Positions 7,916 to 16,500 of a stretch of 64,000 bases of DNA are shown piece by piece. Source of the DNA: Streptomyces sp. SAI-127 (GTDB taxonomy: Bacteria; Actinomycetota; Actinomycetes; Streptomycetales; Streptomycetaceae). Made by a program: the position numbers and the translations under genes. The DNA lies in NCBI RefSeq assembly GCF_029894425.1, contig NZ_JARXYJ010000001.1, forward strand, positions 7,336,501 through 7,400,500, written 5' to 3'. The number at the start of each line of letters is the position of its first letter. Position 1 is the first letter of the stretch. Under the pieces are notes generated by a model. It saw only the letters and a list, made by a program, of their open reading frames with translations. It was not told the origin of the DNA and did no database searches.

Positions 7916-9189
7916 GGCTGAATCCCCTTCAGCATCAGCTCTGCGAGCGCGAGGTCGATCCCCTCGGGCAGCTCTCCTCGGGTGGTGTAGCTGCTGGTGC
8001 ACACCGGCGGGCACAACGGACCGCCGCCGCCCGACGGGGCCGACGGCACCGAGGGGGACGACGGCAGGCTCGGTGTGCTGGGCAGCGCGGTGGGGGTCGG
8101 GACGGCCGGCAGGTCCGGGAGGTCGGGTATATCGGGGGTCTCGGGCTGCTTGGAATCGCCGTTCCCCTCCCCGGACTTGCCGGACCCGCCCGTCAAGTTC
8201 CCGTACAGGTCGGACAGATCGAGGTCGGCCGTGATGTCGAGGTTGACGTAGTCACCCCTGACGGCGTCCACCGCGTTGCGCGGGAACGGGTAAGTGGTCA
8301 GCAGCTCCAGGGAGTTGGGCAGATCGTCACCCGCCTTGTTCAGCTGCTTCAGGATCGGCCGCAGCTGTTTGAGGTTCGCGACCGTGTCGTCGTGCGAGGC
8401 CTTGACCACCTTGGTGCCCGTCTTGCCCAGCTTCGACAGGGCGGTGAGCATCTTTGTCAGATCGCGCCGCTGGTCGGCCAGGACCTTCAGCGCGGGCGGC
8501 ATCGCGTCGACGGCCTGGGCGATCGTCTTCTTCTCCTTACCGAGCCGCCCCGCGAGCCGGTCGACGGCCTTGAGGGCGCGAACGATGTCCTCGCGCTGGT
8601 CGTCCAGACCGCCGATGAACGTGTTCAGCTCCTTGAGCAGCGACCTGACCCGGTTCTCCCGGCCGTTCAGAGCCTTGTTCAGCTCCACGGTGATCGTCTT
8701 GAGCTGGGCCACTCCGCCACCGTTGAGCAGCGCCGACAGCGCGGACAGCACCTCCTCGATCTCCGGGTTGCGGCCGCTGCGGGACAGCGGGATGCGGTCG
8801 CCGTCGCCGAGCCGGCCCATGGGGGCCGTGCCGGACGGGGCGGAGAGCGCGACGTACTTCTCGCCGAGCATGCTGGTCTGCCGCAGCTCCGCGACCGCGT
8901 TGGCGGGCAGCTTCACCGAGTCGGCGACCCGCAGCCGTACGCGCGCGTGCCAGCCGTCCAGCTGCACCTTCTCGACCGCGCCCACGGTGACGTTGTTGAC
9001 CTTCACCGCCGACTGCGGCACCAGGTCGAGGACGTCGCGGAACTCGACGGTGACGTGGTACGCGTGGCCGTCGGCGGCGGCTCCACCGGGCAGCTGGACG
9101 TCGTACCAACCGTTGAACTCGCACCCGGACAGCAGCAGTGCTCCGACCGCGGCCCACGCGACCGTCCCGACCTTGCGCAGTGCGCTCAT
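7912..9189 (-). CDS. MCE family lipoprotein (MceE/LprK-like)
   Basis: This 425-residue protein has a signal peptide ending in the lipobox LLSGC (Cys about residue 23), so it should be lipid-anchored on the outer face of the membrane. In mycobacterial mce operons the fifth MCE gene is likewise a lipoprotein. The MCE domain follows (YHVTVEFRDVLDLVPQSAVKVNNVTVGAVEKV), then a long helical stretch and a Pro/Ser-rich tail with many PSxPS steps near residues 355-390. The ATG overlaps the stop of the upstream gene (ATGA), and its own stop overlaps the next start. It is the fifth MCE subunit in the operon. Confidence 0.92.
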   Translation of the reverse strand: MSALRKVGTVAWAAVGALLLSGCEFNGWYDVQLPGGAAADGHAYHVTVEFRDVLDLVPQSAVKVNNVTVGAVEKVQLDGWHARVRLRVADSVKLPANAVAELRQTSMLGEKYVALSAPSGTAPMGRLGDGDRIPLSRSGRNPEIEEVLSALSALLNGGGVAQLKTITVELNKALNGRENRVRSLLKELNTFIGGLDDQREDIVRALKAVDRLAGRLGKEKKTIAQAVDAMPPALKVLADQRRDLTKMLTALSKLGKTGTKVVKASHDDTVANLKQLRPILKQLNKAGDDLPNSLELLTTYPFPRNAVDAVRGDYVNLDITADLDLSDLYGNLTGGSGKSGEGNGDSKQPETPDIPDLPDLPAVPTPTALPSTPSLPSSPSVPSAPSGGGGPLCPPVCTSSYTTRGELPEGIDLALAELMLKGIQP

Positions 9190-10310
9190 GCGCTCGCCCC
9201 CAGAATTCCGCCGAGCGTCCGGTCGACCGTTCCCGTCACCGCGGAGCCCTGAGGCGCCTTCGGCAGGGAGTCGAAGAGATCCTTCAGTTCCTTGCAGTCA
9301 GGGCTCTTTCCGCCTTCGTCGCCGGTCGTCTTCAGCACGGAGCACAACAGCGAGGCCGGATCCTGCGCCTGCTGGGCGTTGTTGCGGGTGTCGAGGGTGC
9401 CCGCGGACGGGTTGTACGCGTTGTTCAGGTTCGACAGACCCGTAGGAGCGACCTCCAACAGCTCCTCCAGCGCGGCCCGTTGGGTGACGAGCACCTTGGT
9501 CACCTTGCTGAGGCCTTTCACGTTCGAGGTCAGCGACTTCTTGTTGTTCTTCACGAAGTCCGACACGTCGCCGAGCGCCGTCCCCAGGTTCCGCAGCGCG
9601 TCCGCGAGGTCCTCACGCTCGCCCGCGAGCTGCCCGGCGACCTCGGCGAGGCTGGTGTTGAACGACCGCACGCTCTTGTCGTCGGCGGCCAGTGCCGCCG
9701 TGAACACCTGAAGGTTCCGGACCGTGCCGAAGAGGTCTGTGCGGCCGTCGGACAGCGTGGTGACGGCCTGCGAGAGGTCCTCGACCGTCTGGTTGAGGTT
9801 CTCGCCCTGGCCGTCGAGGTTGTCCGCACTCACTCCGAGAAGCCGCGACAGCGAGCCGTCCTTGTTGGCGCCCTTGGGGCCAAGCGCGTCGGCCGTCGTG
9901 TGCAGACTGTCGAAGACGCGGTCCAGCTCGACCGGCACGGCGGTCCGCGTCTCGGGGATGACGGCGCCGTTTTGTAGCACCGGGCCTTTTCGGTACACCG
10001 GCAGCAGCTGCAGGTAACGGTCGCTGACCACCGAGGAGTTGATGATTGCGGCCTTCGCGTCCGCCGGGACCTTGCGGCCTTCGTCGTACGCCAGCTCCAC
10101 CCGCACCCGGTCGCCCTCCGGCGTGATCTTCTCGACCTCGCCGATCCGGACGCCGAGGACGCGGACGTCCGAGCCGGGGTAGATGCCGACGGTGCGCGGG
10201 AAGTACGCGGTGACGTGCACGGACTCGGAGCGCGGCCACAGCACGTAGGTGAGCGCGACGGCGAGGGCGAGTGCGGTGACCACGGCCACGCGCCTCTTCA
10301 GATTCTTCAC
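9186..10310 (-). CDS. MCE family protein (MceD-like position)
   Basis: This is a 374-residue MCE subunit with a short cytoplasmic N-terminus (MKNLKRRVAVV), one signal-anchor helix, and the MCE domain (residues ~32-110; VHVTAYFPRTVGIYPGSDVRVLGVRIGEVEKI). The remainder is predicted helical with heptad-like Leu/Val spacing, as expected for the needle-like helical barrel of Mce complexes. Starts and stops overlap the neighbours by four bases (ATGA) on both sides. The gene order places it as the fourth MCE subunit. Confidence 0.92.
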   Translation of the reverse strand: MKNLKRRVAVVTALALAVALTYVLWPRSESVHVTAYFPRTVGIYPGSDVRVLGVRIGEVEKITPEGDRVRVELAYDEGRKVPADAKAAIINSSVVSDRYLQLLPVYRKGPVLQNGAVIPETRTAVPVELDRVFDSLHTTADALGPKGANKDGSLSRLLGVSADNLDGQGENLNQTVEDLSQAVTTLSDGRTDLFGTVRNLQVFTAALAADDKSVRSFNTSLAEVAGQLAGEREDLADALRNLGTALGDVSDFVKNNKKSLTSNVKGLSKVTKVLVTQRAALEELLEVAPTGLSNLNNAYNPSAGTLDTRNNAQQAQDPASLLCSVLKTTGDEGGKSPDCKELKDLFDSLPKAPQGSAVTGTVDRTLGGILGASA

Positions 10311-11485
10311 TGCGCGCCTCCCGTCCGCGGCACCACCGGAGCGGCGACCAGGTTCTGGACGTAACTGTCGAACCAGCGGCCGTTGCCGACGGCGTTGGTG
10401 AAGACCCGGACGTACGGCGCGAGCAGCTTGACGCTCCGGTCGAGGCTGGACTGATTCCGTTCGAGCATCTGCACCACGCGGTTCAGGCCCTTGAGCGCGG
10501 GCCCGATCTCCTTTTCGTTGTCCGCGACCAGGCCGGAGAGCTCGATGCCGAGCACGGCCGAGCTCTTCAGTAGCTTGTGGATCGCCTCGCGCCGCAGGCT
10601 GATCTCCTTGAACAGTTTGTCGCCGTCCTTGACCAGCGCGGAGAAGTCCTCGGAGTGCTCGGCCAGCACGCCCGTGACTCCGTTCGCGTGGTCGAGGAGT
10701 TCACCCAGCGCCCTGTCGCGCGAGGCGACCGTCCGGGAGATCTTCGACAGGCCCTTGATGGACGCCCGTACCTCGGCGGGCGAGTCCTGGAAGGTGGTGG
10801 AGATGGTGTCCAGGGCCTTCGCCAACTGGTCGGTGTCGACCTTCTCCGTCGTTGTGGTGAGATCGCTGAACGCCTGCACGACGTCGTACGCCGGAACCGT
10901 CCTCTTCAGCGGTATCTCACTGCCGGGCTTCAGCTGCCCCGGTCCCTTGGGGCGCAGCGCGAGGTACTTCGCGCCGAGGATCGTCTTGACCCGGATCGAG
11001 GCGCCGGTCTCGGTACCGAACCCCGGATCGTCCTTGATCTTGAAGGTGACCTTGACGTGGTCACCGTCCAGATCGACGTCCTCGACCTTGCCGACCTTGA
11101 CGCCGGCGATCCGCACCTCGTCGCCGGGCTTGAGGCCGCCCGCCTCCGAGAAGGCCGCGCTGTACGTCTCGCCGCCGCCGATCAGCGGCAGGCTGTCGGC
11201 GTTGAACGCGGCCACGGTCAGCAGCCCGAGGATGGTGAGGCCGACGGCTCCGATCACCACGGGGTTGCGGTCGCGGAACGGGGTCAGGCGTGGGCGGCGT
11301 ATCCGTATGCGGGGCAGCTTGGGTGGGTCGACGCGGACTTTGACCAGGGGGTCGGGGCGGCGGGGGCGTGGTGCCCGGCGCGGCAGGAGCCGTATTTTCG
11401 GGAGCTTCGGTGGGTCGATGCGGACCTTGACCAGCGGCTCCGGGCGGCGCTTGCGGGTCCTGCGCGGAAGGAAGTGCTTCGTCAT
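10307..11485 (-). CDS. MCE family protein with long basic N-terminal repeat (MceC-like position)
   Basis: The start is placed at the ATG at 11485 because it overlaps the upstream stop as ATGA. The 392-residue product differs from its siblings by a ~75-residue Arg/Lys/Pro-rich cytoplasmic leader. The leader contains two near-copies of a 17-residue unit (PLVKVRIDPPKLPKIR and PLVKVRVDPPKLPRIR). A membrane helix (VVIGAVGLTILGLLTVAAF) and a canonical MCE domain (YSAAFSEAGGLKPGDEVRIAGVKVGKVEDV) follow, then helical sequence. The leader could contact the ATPase, nucleoid or membrane phospholipids; that is inference. It is the third MCE subunit in gene order. Confidence 0.9.
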   Translation of the reverse strand: MTKHFLPRRTRKRRPEPLVKVRIDPPKLPKIRLLPRRAPRPRRPDPLVKVRVDPPKLPRIRIRRPRLTPFRDRNPVVIGAVGLTILGLLTVAAFNADSLPLIGGGETYSAAFSEAGGLKPGDEVRIAGVKVGKVEDVDLDGDHVKVTFKIKDDPGFGTETGASIRVKTILGAKYLALRPKGPGQLKPGSEIPLKRTVPAYDVVQAFSDLTTTTEKVDTDQLAKALDTISTTFQDSPAEVRASIKGLSKISRTVASRDRALGELLDHANGVTGVLAEHSEDFSALVKDGDKLFKEISLRREAIHKLLKSSAVLGIELSGLVADNEKEIGPALKGLNRVVQMLERNQSSLDRSVKLLAPYVRVFTNAVGNGRWFDSYVQNLVAAPVVPRTGGAQ

Positions 11486-12519
11486 GCGCCGCACCTCGCC
11501 CTCGCCACGTGCAGCTCCGGTGTGAGCACCTGCTTCGTCTTCGGCAGCACGATCCGGCCGTCGAAGTCGCAGAGGTAGAAGTTGAACCAGGAGCCGTAGG
11601 ACGCCGTCCCCGTCAGCGCGTTGAGCTTGTTCGGCAGCCGCTTCAGGACGCCCTCCACGGTGTTCTCGTTCTTGTTGAGCGTTCCGGTGAGATCGGTCAG
11701 CTCGGCGATGTCGTCCTTCAGGGGCGGACGCGCGTCCTTGAGCAGCCCCGCGGTGGCGTCCGTCAGGTCGCCGATGCCCACCAGCGACTGTCCGATGGGC
11801 TTGCGGTCGGCGGACAGCCCCGAGATCACCCGACGCAGCTGCTTGAGGAGCCCGGAGAAGCGCGCATCGCGCTTGTCCAGCGTCTCCAGCACGGTGTTGA
11901 GGTTGTCGATCACCGACCCGATCAGCTTGTCGCGGCCGGCCAGGGTCGTGGTGAGCGAAGCCGTGTGCACGAGCAGGCTGTTGACGGTGCCGCCCTCACC
12001 CTGGAGAGTCCGGATGATCTCGGTGGCGAGCTGGTTGACGTCCTGCGGGCTGAGCGCGGCGAACAGTGGCTTGAAGCCGTTCAGCAGCGCGTTGAGGTCC
12101 AGCGCGGGCTGCGTGCGCGACAGCGGGATCGCGGCGCCTGGCCTCAGCAGGGTGCCGTCTCCCGCGCCCTCGGTCAGGGCGACGTAGCGCTGTCCGACCA
12201 GGTTCCGGTAGCGGATGACCGCGCCGGTGCTGTTCAGCAGCGGACGCTCCGCGCTGACGGTGAAGGTGACCTCCGCCAGCGTCCGGTCCTTGATCCGGAT
12301 GCCCTCGACCTCGCCGACCCGCACCCCGGCCACCCGGATGTCGTCGCCCTTCTCCAGGCCCGTCACATCGCTGAACACCGCGTGATACGTGTGCTCGGGG
12401 GTGAGGGAGATGTTGACGATGGTGGCGGCGAGCAGGGCGGTCGCCAGGATTGTCACCAGGGCGAAGAGGCTGAACTTGATCAGCGGGGCGGCGGCCTGCC
12501 GGGCTCCTGACGTCCTCAT
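11482..12519 (-). CDS. MCE family protein (MceB-like position)
   Basis: This 345-residue subunit has an N-terminal anchor (LIKFSLFALVTILATALLAATIV) and an MCE domain (YHAVFSDVTGLEKGDDIRVAGVRVGEVEGI). The remaining helical region contains YGSWFNFYLCDF near the C-terminus, a motif common in the second and third Mce subunits. ATGA overlaps occur with both neighbours. No catalytic residues are expected or seen; it is a structural subunit of the lipid channel. Confidence 0.92.
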   Translation of the reverse strand: MRTSGARQAAAPLIKFSLFALVTILATALLAATIVNISLTPEHTYHAVFSDVTGLEKGDDIRVAGVRVGEVEGIRIKDRTLAEVTFTVSAERPLLNSTGAVIRYRNLVGQRYVALTEGAGDGTLLRPGAAIPLSRTQPALDLNALLNGFKPLFAALSPQDVNQLATEIIRTLQGEGGTVNSLLVHTASLTTTLAGRDKLIGSVIDNLNTVLETLDKRDARFSGLLKQLRRVISGLSADRKPIGQSLVGIGDLTDATAGLLKDARPPLKDDIAELTDLTGTLNKNENTVEGVLKRLPNKLNALTGTASYGSWFNFYLCDFDGRIVLPKTKQVLTPELHVARARCGA

Positions 12520-13760
12520 GCGACGCTCACCGCCGTTCCGCGCGCCATCGGTCCGAACAGCAGGGTCGCGACCGGCGGCACCTCGTCGGCGGGTACGCCC
12601 ATGACGGGCGCCACGAGCGAGCCGACGGAGCGCTGCTCGGCCCGGGTGGCGGAGACGCCGACCGGACCGGACGAACTGCCCTTCGCCGAACCGTCGTTGA
12701 GGTGGACCCCGGGGGCGGGCACCGGGGGATGGGGCAGGTCGCGGCAGTCGGGCCCCGACCGGTCGTCGTAGCGGGGATACTCACCGGGTTCGTACGCCCC
12801 TTGCTGGCGGACGACTTCGAGCGTGATGTGCATCTTGCCGCCGCGGAACGCCTGCTCGGAGGCCTGCTCCTCATGGACCAGGCCGGCGAGAAGGCAGGGG
12901 TACTCGGGCGAGTAGCGGGCGAAGAGTTCGAGCGTGGGGCGGGAGACCCGGCCCAGGGTGATCAGCCGGTCACCGTTCGCGTCGAGGAAGTCGTCCGCGG
13001 TGGCCGCGGCGGTGGCCGTCGTGGTGAGCGCGGCCGCGAGCCGGTCCCGCTGCTCGACGATGGTGCGGCTGGTGGTGACGGTGTTGCGCAGGATCTCCAT
13101 CAGGTCGGGAGCCGCGTCGCCGTACACCTCGGCGACGTCGGCCAGGCGTGCGAAGTCCTCGGTGAGGGAGGGCAGGTGAGGATTGAGCCGGTGCAGATAG
13201 TCCCCCACGCGCGTGAGGTTGGCGCCGATCCGGTCGCCGCGCCCTTCGAGGGCGGTGGCGAACGCGGAGAGCGTGGCGTTGAGCTTGCCGGGCTGCACGG
13301 TCCGCAGCAGCGGCAGCAGGTCGTTCATCAGCTGCTGGAGCTCGATGCCGACGCGGGTGCGGTCCTGGGTGATGACGTCCCCCGCGCGGATGGGCCTGGC
13401 CGAGGGGCGCGCGGGCGCGACCAGGTCGACGTACTTCTCGCCGAACAGCGTCTTGGGCAGCAGGCGCGCGTGCACGTCGGACGGGATGTACGTGACGTAC
13501 TCCGGCTTGAGCGCGATGTCGAGCGTCGCCTTCGTCCCGTCGGCGTGCACCGCGCGCACCTCGCCGACCAGCAGTCCTCGCAGCTTGACGTCGGCGCGGG
13601 GATCGAGCTGGTTGCCGAGGCTGTCGGCCTCCAGCTCGATCCGTACGGCCGGGGTGAACACCTGCTGGTACACGGCGACCGACAGCGACAGCAGCAGCGC
13701 GAGCACGGCGAGGAACACGACGCCGTACAACCGCAGTCTCAGCACCCTCATTCGGCTCAC
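12516..13760 (-). CDS. MCE family protein (MceA-like position)
   Basis: The first MCE subunit in gene order, 414 residues from a GTG at 13760 that overlaps the permease stop as GTGA. An ATG nine bases later is an alternative start. After the anchor (LYGVVFLAVLALLLSLSVAVYQ) comes an MCE domain (VRIELEADSLGNQLDPRADVKLRGLLVGEV). LARYSPEYPCLLAGL, C-terminal to the helical region, is the block typical of MceA-type subunits. The final ~100 residues are extended and Pro/Ser-rich. It should assemble with the five downstream MCE proteins. Confidence 0.92.
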   Translation of the reverse strand: MSRMRVLRLRLYGVVFLAVLALLLSLSVAVYQQVFTPAVRIELEADSLGNQLDPRADVKLRGLLVGEVRAVHADGTKATLDIALKPEYVTYIPSDVHARLLPKTLFGEKYVDLVAPARPSARPIRAGDVITQDRTRVGIELQQLMNDLLPLLRTVQPGKLNATLSAFATALEGRGDRIGANLTRVGDYLHRLNPHLPSLTEDFARLADVAEVYGDAAPDLMEILRNTVTTSRTIVEQRDRLAAALTTTATAAATADDFLDANGDRLITLGRVSRPTLELFARYSPEYPCLLAGLVHEEQASEQAFRGGKMHITLEVVRQQGAYEPGEYPRYDDRSGPDCRDLPHPPVPAPGVHLNDGSAKGSSSGPVGVSATRAEQRSVGSLVAPVMGVPADEVPPVATLLFGPMARGTAVSVA

Positions 13761-14590
13761 CCCGCAATCCGTACGGTTGTGTTGGCGCCCCAGATCGCGA
13801 GCGACAGGAAGAAGTCCAGGACGTTGATCGCGACGATCGAGGTGCGCACGGCGCGGCCCACGGCGACGCCGACGCCCGCCGGGCCGCCGCTCGCGTAGTA
13901 GCCGTAGAAGCAGTGCACCAGGATGATCAGGACGGCGAAGACGAGCACCTTCCCGAAGGACCACAGCACGTCGACCGGCGGCAGGTACTGCTGGAAGTAG
14001 TGGTCGTAGGTGCCCGCCGACTGCCCGTAGTAGCCGGTGGTGATGGTGCGGGCGGCGAAGTACGAGGACAGCAGTCCGACGACGTACAGCGGGATCACCG
14101 CGACGAAACCGGCGATCATCCGGGTCGTCACCAGGAACGGCAGCGAGGGGACGCCCATGACTTCGAGGGCGTCCGTCTCCTCGCTGATCCGCATCGCGCC
14201 CAGCTGCGCCGTGAACCCGGCGCCCACCGTGGCGGACAGCGCGAGGCCGGCCACCAGCGGGGCGATCTCCCGGGTGTTGAAGTACGCCGAGAGGAACGCC
14301 ACGAAGTTGGAGGTGCCGAGCTGGTTGAGCGCGGCATACCCCTGCAGGCCCACCTCCGTGCCGGTGAAGAACGACAGGAAGGCGATGACGCCGACCGTGC
14401 CGCCCACGACGGCGAGGGCGCCGCGCCCGAAACTCACCTCGGCGAGCAGCCGCAGGATCTCCTTCTTGTAGCGGCGCAGGGTGCGGCCCGTCCAGGCCAA
14501 CGAGCGGCCGTAGAAGGAGAGTTGGGCGCCCAGCTCTTCGAGGGAACGGAGTGGTTGGTCGAGGAGTCCTTGAGGTCGTATCCGTCGCAT
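13757..14590 (-). CDS. MlaE/YrbE-family ABC permease (second)
   Basis: This 277-residue integral membrane protein has about five to six hydrophobic segments and the MlaE signature EETDALEVMGVPSLPFLVTTRMIAG near the centre, where E.DAL.VMG contacts the ATPase. It is the YrbEB-like permease of the Mce transporter and works as a heterodimer with the product of 14594-15364, moving lipid delivered through the MCE ring. It starts three bases after the upstream permease stop, and its own stop overlaps the first MCE gene. Confidence 0.93.
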   Translation of the reverse strand: MRRIRPQGLLDQPLRSLEELGAQLSFYGRSLAWTGRTLRRYKKEILRLLAEVSFGRGALAVVGGTVGVIAFLSFFTGTEVGLQGYAALNQLGTSNFVAFLSAYFNTREIAPLVAGLALSATVGAGFTAQLGAMRISEETDALEVMGVPSLPFLVTTRMIAGFVAVIPLYVVGLLSSYFAARTITTGYYGQSAGTYDHYFQQYLPPVDVLWSFGKVLVFAVLIILVHCFYGYYASGGPAGVGVAVGRAVRTSIVAINVLDFFLSLAIWGANTTVRIAG

Positions 14591-14593
14591 CGG

Positions 14594-15364
14594 CTAACCC
14601 CTCTGCGGGACGACTTGGAAGTACACCGCGGTCATCACGAAGTTCGTTACGAACAGCAACATGAAGGTGATCACCACCGACTGGTTCACCGCGTCGCCCA
14701 CACCCTTCGGACCGCCCTTCGCGGTGAGTCCCTTGTACGAGGCGACGATCGCGGCGATCGCACCGAACACCAGCGCCTTGATCTCCGCCGCCCACAGGTC
14801 GGAGAGCTGGGCGAGCGTGGTGAAGGAGGCGAGATAGGCGCCGGGTGTGCCGTTCTGCAGGACGACGTTGAAGAAGTAGCCGCCCGCGACGCCGACCACC
14901 GAGACCAGGCCGTTGAGCAGCACCGCCACCACCATCGACGCAAGGACCCGCGGAACGACCAGCCGGTGGATGGGGTCGATGCCCAGCACCTGCATCGCGT
15001 CGATCTCCTCGCGGATCTTCCGGGCCCCGAGGTCCGCGCAGATCGCCGTGCCGCCGGCGCCCGCGATCAGCAAGGCGGTGACGATCGGTGAGGCCTCCCG
15101 CAACACCGCAAGGACCGAGGCGGCCCCGGAGAAGGACTGGGCGCCCAGCTGCCGGGTCAGGCTGCCGATCTGCAGCGCGATGACCGCGCCGAAGGGGATG
15201 GACACGAGGGCCGTCGGCAGGATCGTGACGCTCGCGACGAACCAGGCCTGCTGGATGAACTCCCGCGCCTGGAAGGGCCGTCGGGGGATGGTCCGGACGA
15301 CGTCCAGCGCCATCGCGAAGAGGTTCCCGGATTGTCTGAGGGCTCCGGTCGGTGACAGCCTCAT
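14594..15364 (-). CDS. MlaE/YrbE-family ABC permease (first)
   Basis: This 256-residue membrane protein has the MlaE-family signature KIREEIDAMQVLGIDPIHRLVVPRV around residues 135-160 and several hydrophobic helices, including TILPTALVSIPFGAVIALQIG. It is the YrbEA-like half of the heterodimeric permease. The ATG at 15364 overlaps the ATPase stop (ATGA), so ATPase and permease are translationally coupled. This arrangement, with the ATPase inside the operon, is usual for Streptomyces and differs from mycobacteria, where the Mkl/MceG ATPase is encoded elsewhere. Confidence 0.93.
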   Translation of the reverse strand: MRLSPTGALRQSGNLFAMALDVVRTIPRRPFQAREFIQQAWFVASVTILPTALVSIPFGAVIALQIGSLTRQLGAQSFSGAASVLAVLREASPIVTALLIAGAGGTAICADLGARKIREEIDAMQVLGIDPIHRLVVPRVLASMVVAVLLNGLVSVVGVAGGYFFNVVLQNGTPGAYLASFTTLAQLSDLWAAEIKALVFGAIAAIVASYKGLTAKGGPKGVGDAVNQSVVITFMLLFVTNFVMTAVYFQVVPQRG

Positions 15365-16305
15365 GCGCCGGTCACCGCCTTTCGGCGCAGCTCGGCCTCG
15401 CGTCTCGCGATCGCCTCCCAGCGGGGTGGCCTGGTGATGCCTGGTCCCGGCAGCAGGCGGGGAGTCAGAGCCTGGCTGCCGGGAGATTTTGTGTGCGCTC
15501 CGTCGCCGAGCTGGGCCAGCTCCTGCTCGACCTGCGCGGCGTCCTTCTCCTCGGCCATCCCGATGGGGCCCTGCATCCGGCCGTTCAGGAACTGCCGTAC
15601 GACGGGCTCGTCGCTGGTCAGCAGCTCCTCGCGGGGGCCGAACATGATCAGCTCACGGCGGAACAACAGCCCGATGTTGTCCGGCACCTGGCGGGCCGAG
15701 GCGATGTCATGGGTGACGATCAGGAAGGTCGCATTGATCTGTGCGTTGAGGTCGACGATCAGTTGGTTGAGATAGGCGACGCGTACGGGGTCGAGGCCGG
15801 AGTCGGGTTCGTCGAAGAGGATGATCTCGGGGTCGAGGACCAGGGCTCGGGCGAGACCGGCCCGCTTTCGCATGCCGCCGGAGATCTCGCCGGGCAGCTT
15901 CCCCTCCGAACCGATCAGCCCGACCATGTCCATCTTCTCCAGCACGATGCGCCGGATCTGGCTCTCGGACTTACGGGTGTGCTCCCGCAGCGGAAAAGCG
16001 ATGTTGTCGTACAGGCTCATCGAGCCGAACAGCGCGCCGTCCTGGAACAGCACCCCGAACAGCTTCCGCACCTCGTACAGGTCGCGCTCGCGCAGCTTGG
16101 TGACGTCCCGGCCCGCGACCTTCACGGAACCCCGCTCCGGCTTCAGCAGTCCGACGAGCGTCTTGAGAAACACCGACTTGCCCGTGCCCGAGGGGCCGAG
16201 CATGACCGATACCTCCCCGGCGGGCAGCGTCAGCGAGACGTCCTGCCAGATGACCTGGTGACCGAAGGACTTGGTCAGCCCTTCCACACAGATCTCGACA
16301 CCCAT
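15361..16305 (-). CDS. ABC ATPase of the Mce lipid importer (Mkl/MceG-like)
   Basis: This ATPase powers the Mce transporter and is the first gene of the operon. Visible motifs are Walker A GPSGTGKS (residues ~37-44), Q-loop LFQDGALFGSM, signature EISGGMRKR (where LSGGQ is replaced by ISGGM, typical of MlaF/Mkl ATPases), Walker B IILFDEPDSGLDP, and the switch His in VTHD. A C-terminal ~70-residue extension ends in a charged region. I chose the ATG at 16305 because a GGTGG element lies just upstream and MGVEICVEGLTKSFG matches the usual start of the family. An in-frame ATG at 16341 lacks a ribosome binding site. Confidence 0.9.
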   Translation of the reverse strand: MGVEICVEGLTKSFGHQVIWQDVSLTLPAGEVSVMLGPSGTGKSVFLKTLVGLLKPERGSVKVAGRDVTKLRERDLYEVRKLFGVLFQDGALFGSMSLYDNIAFPLREHTRKSESQIRRIVLEKMDMVGLIGSEGKLPGEISGGMRKRAGLARALVLDPEIILFDEPDSGLDPVRVAYLNQLIVDLNAQINATFLIVTHDIASARQVPDNIGLLFRRELIMFGPREELLTSDEPVVRQFLNGRMQGPIGMAEEKDAAQVEQELAQLGDGAHTKSPGSQALTPRLLPGPGITRPPRWEAIARREAELRRKAVTGA

Positions 16306-16453
16306 CCAGTCCACCCTTCGGCCGTGGAGCAGCTCCGACATCTGCTCTACGGGGAGGGGCGGGGCGTCCGTCGCGACGGAGGCGGTTTTTTTCGGGGGTC
16401 TTGCGGCCGGGGTTCCGGCGGCTCGGCGGCCGCGCTTTTTCCGCTGGTTCTAC

Positions 16454-16500
16454 GGCAGTGCTCTTCCGGCGGTGCTGGGGCAGTGCTTTCCGGCGGTGCT
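16454..16500. repeat. two tandem copies of a ~23-bp unit
   Basis: A unit beginning GGCAGTGCT and ending CCGGCGGTGCT occurs at 16454-16476 and again at 16479-16500, with one base fewer in the second copy. It lies between the start of the Mce ATPase gene and the 3' end of the sigma factor gene, within the probable promoter region of the Mce operon. Confidence 0.75.

Noticed and set aside
12516..14795. Single 759-residue protein covering permease and first MCE gene
   Set aside because: The MCE part has its own GTG overlapping the permease stop, and the upstream ~330 residues are an out-of-frame shadow of the two permeases.
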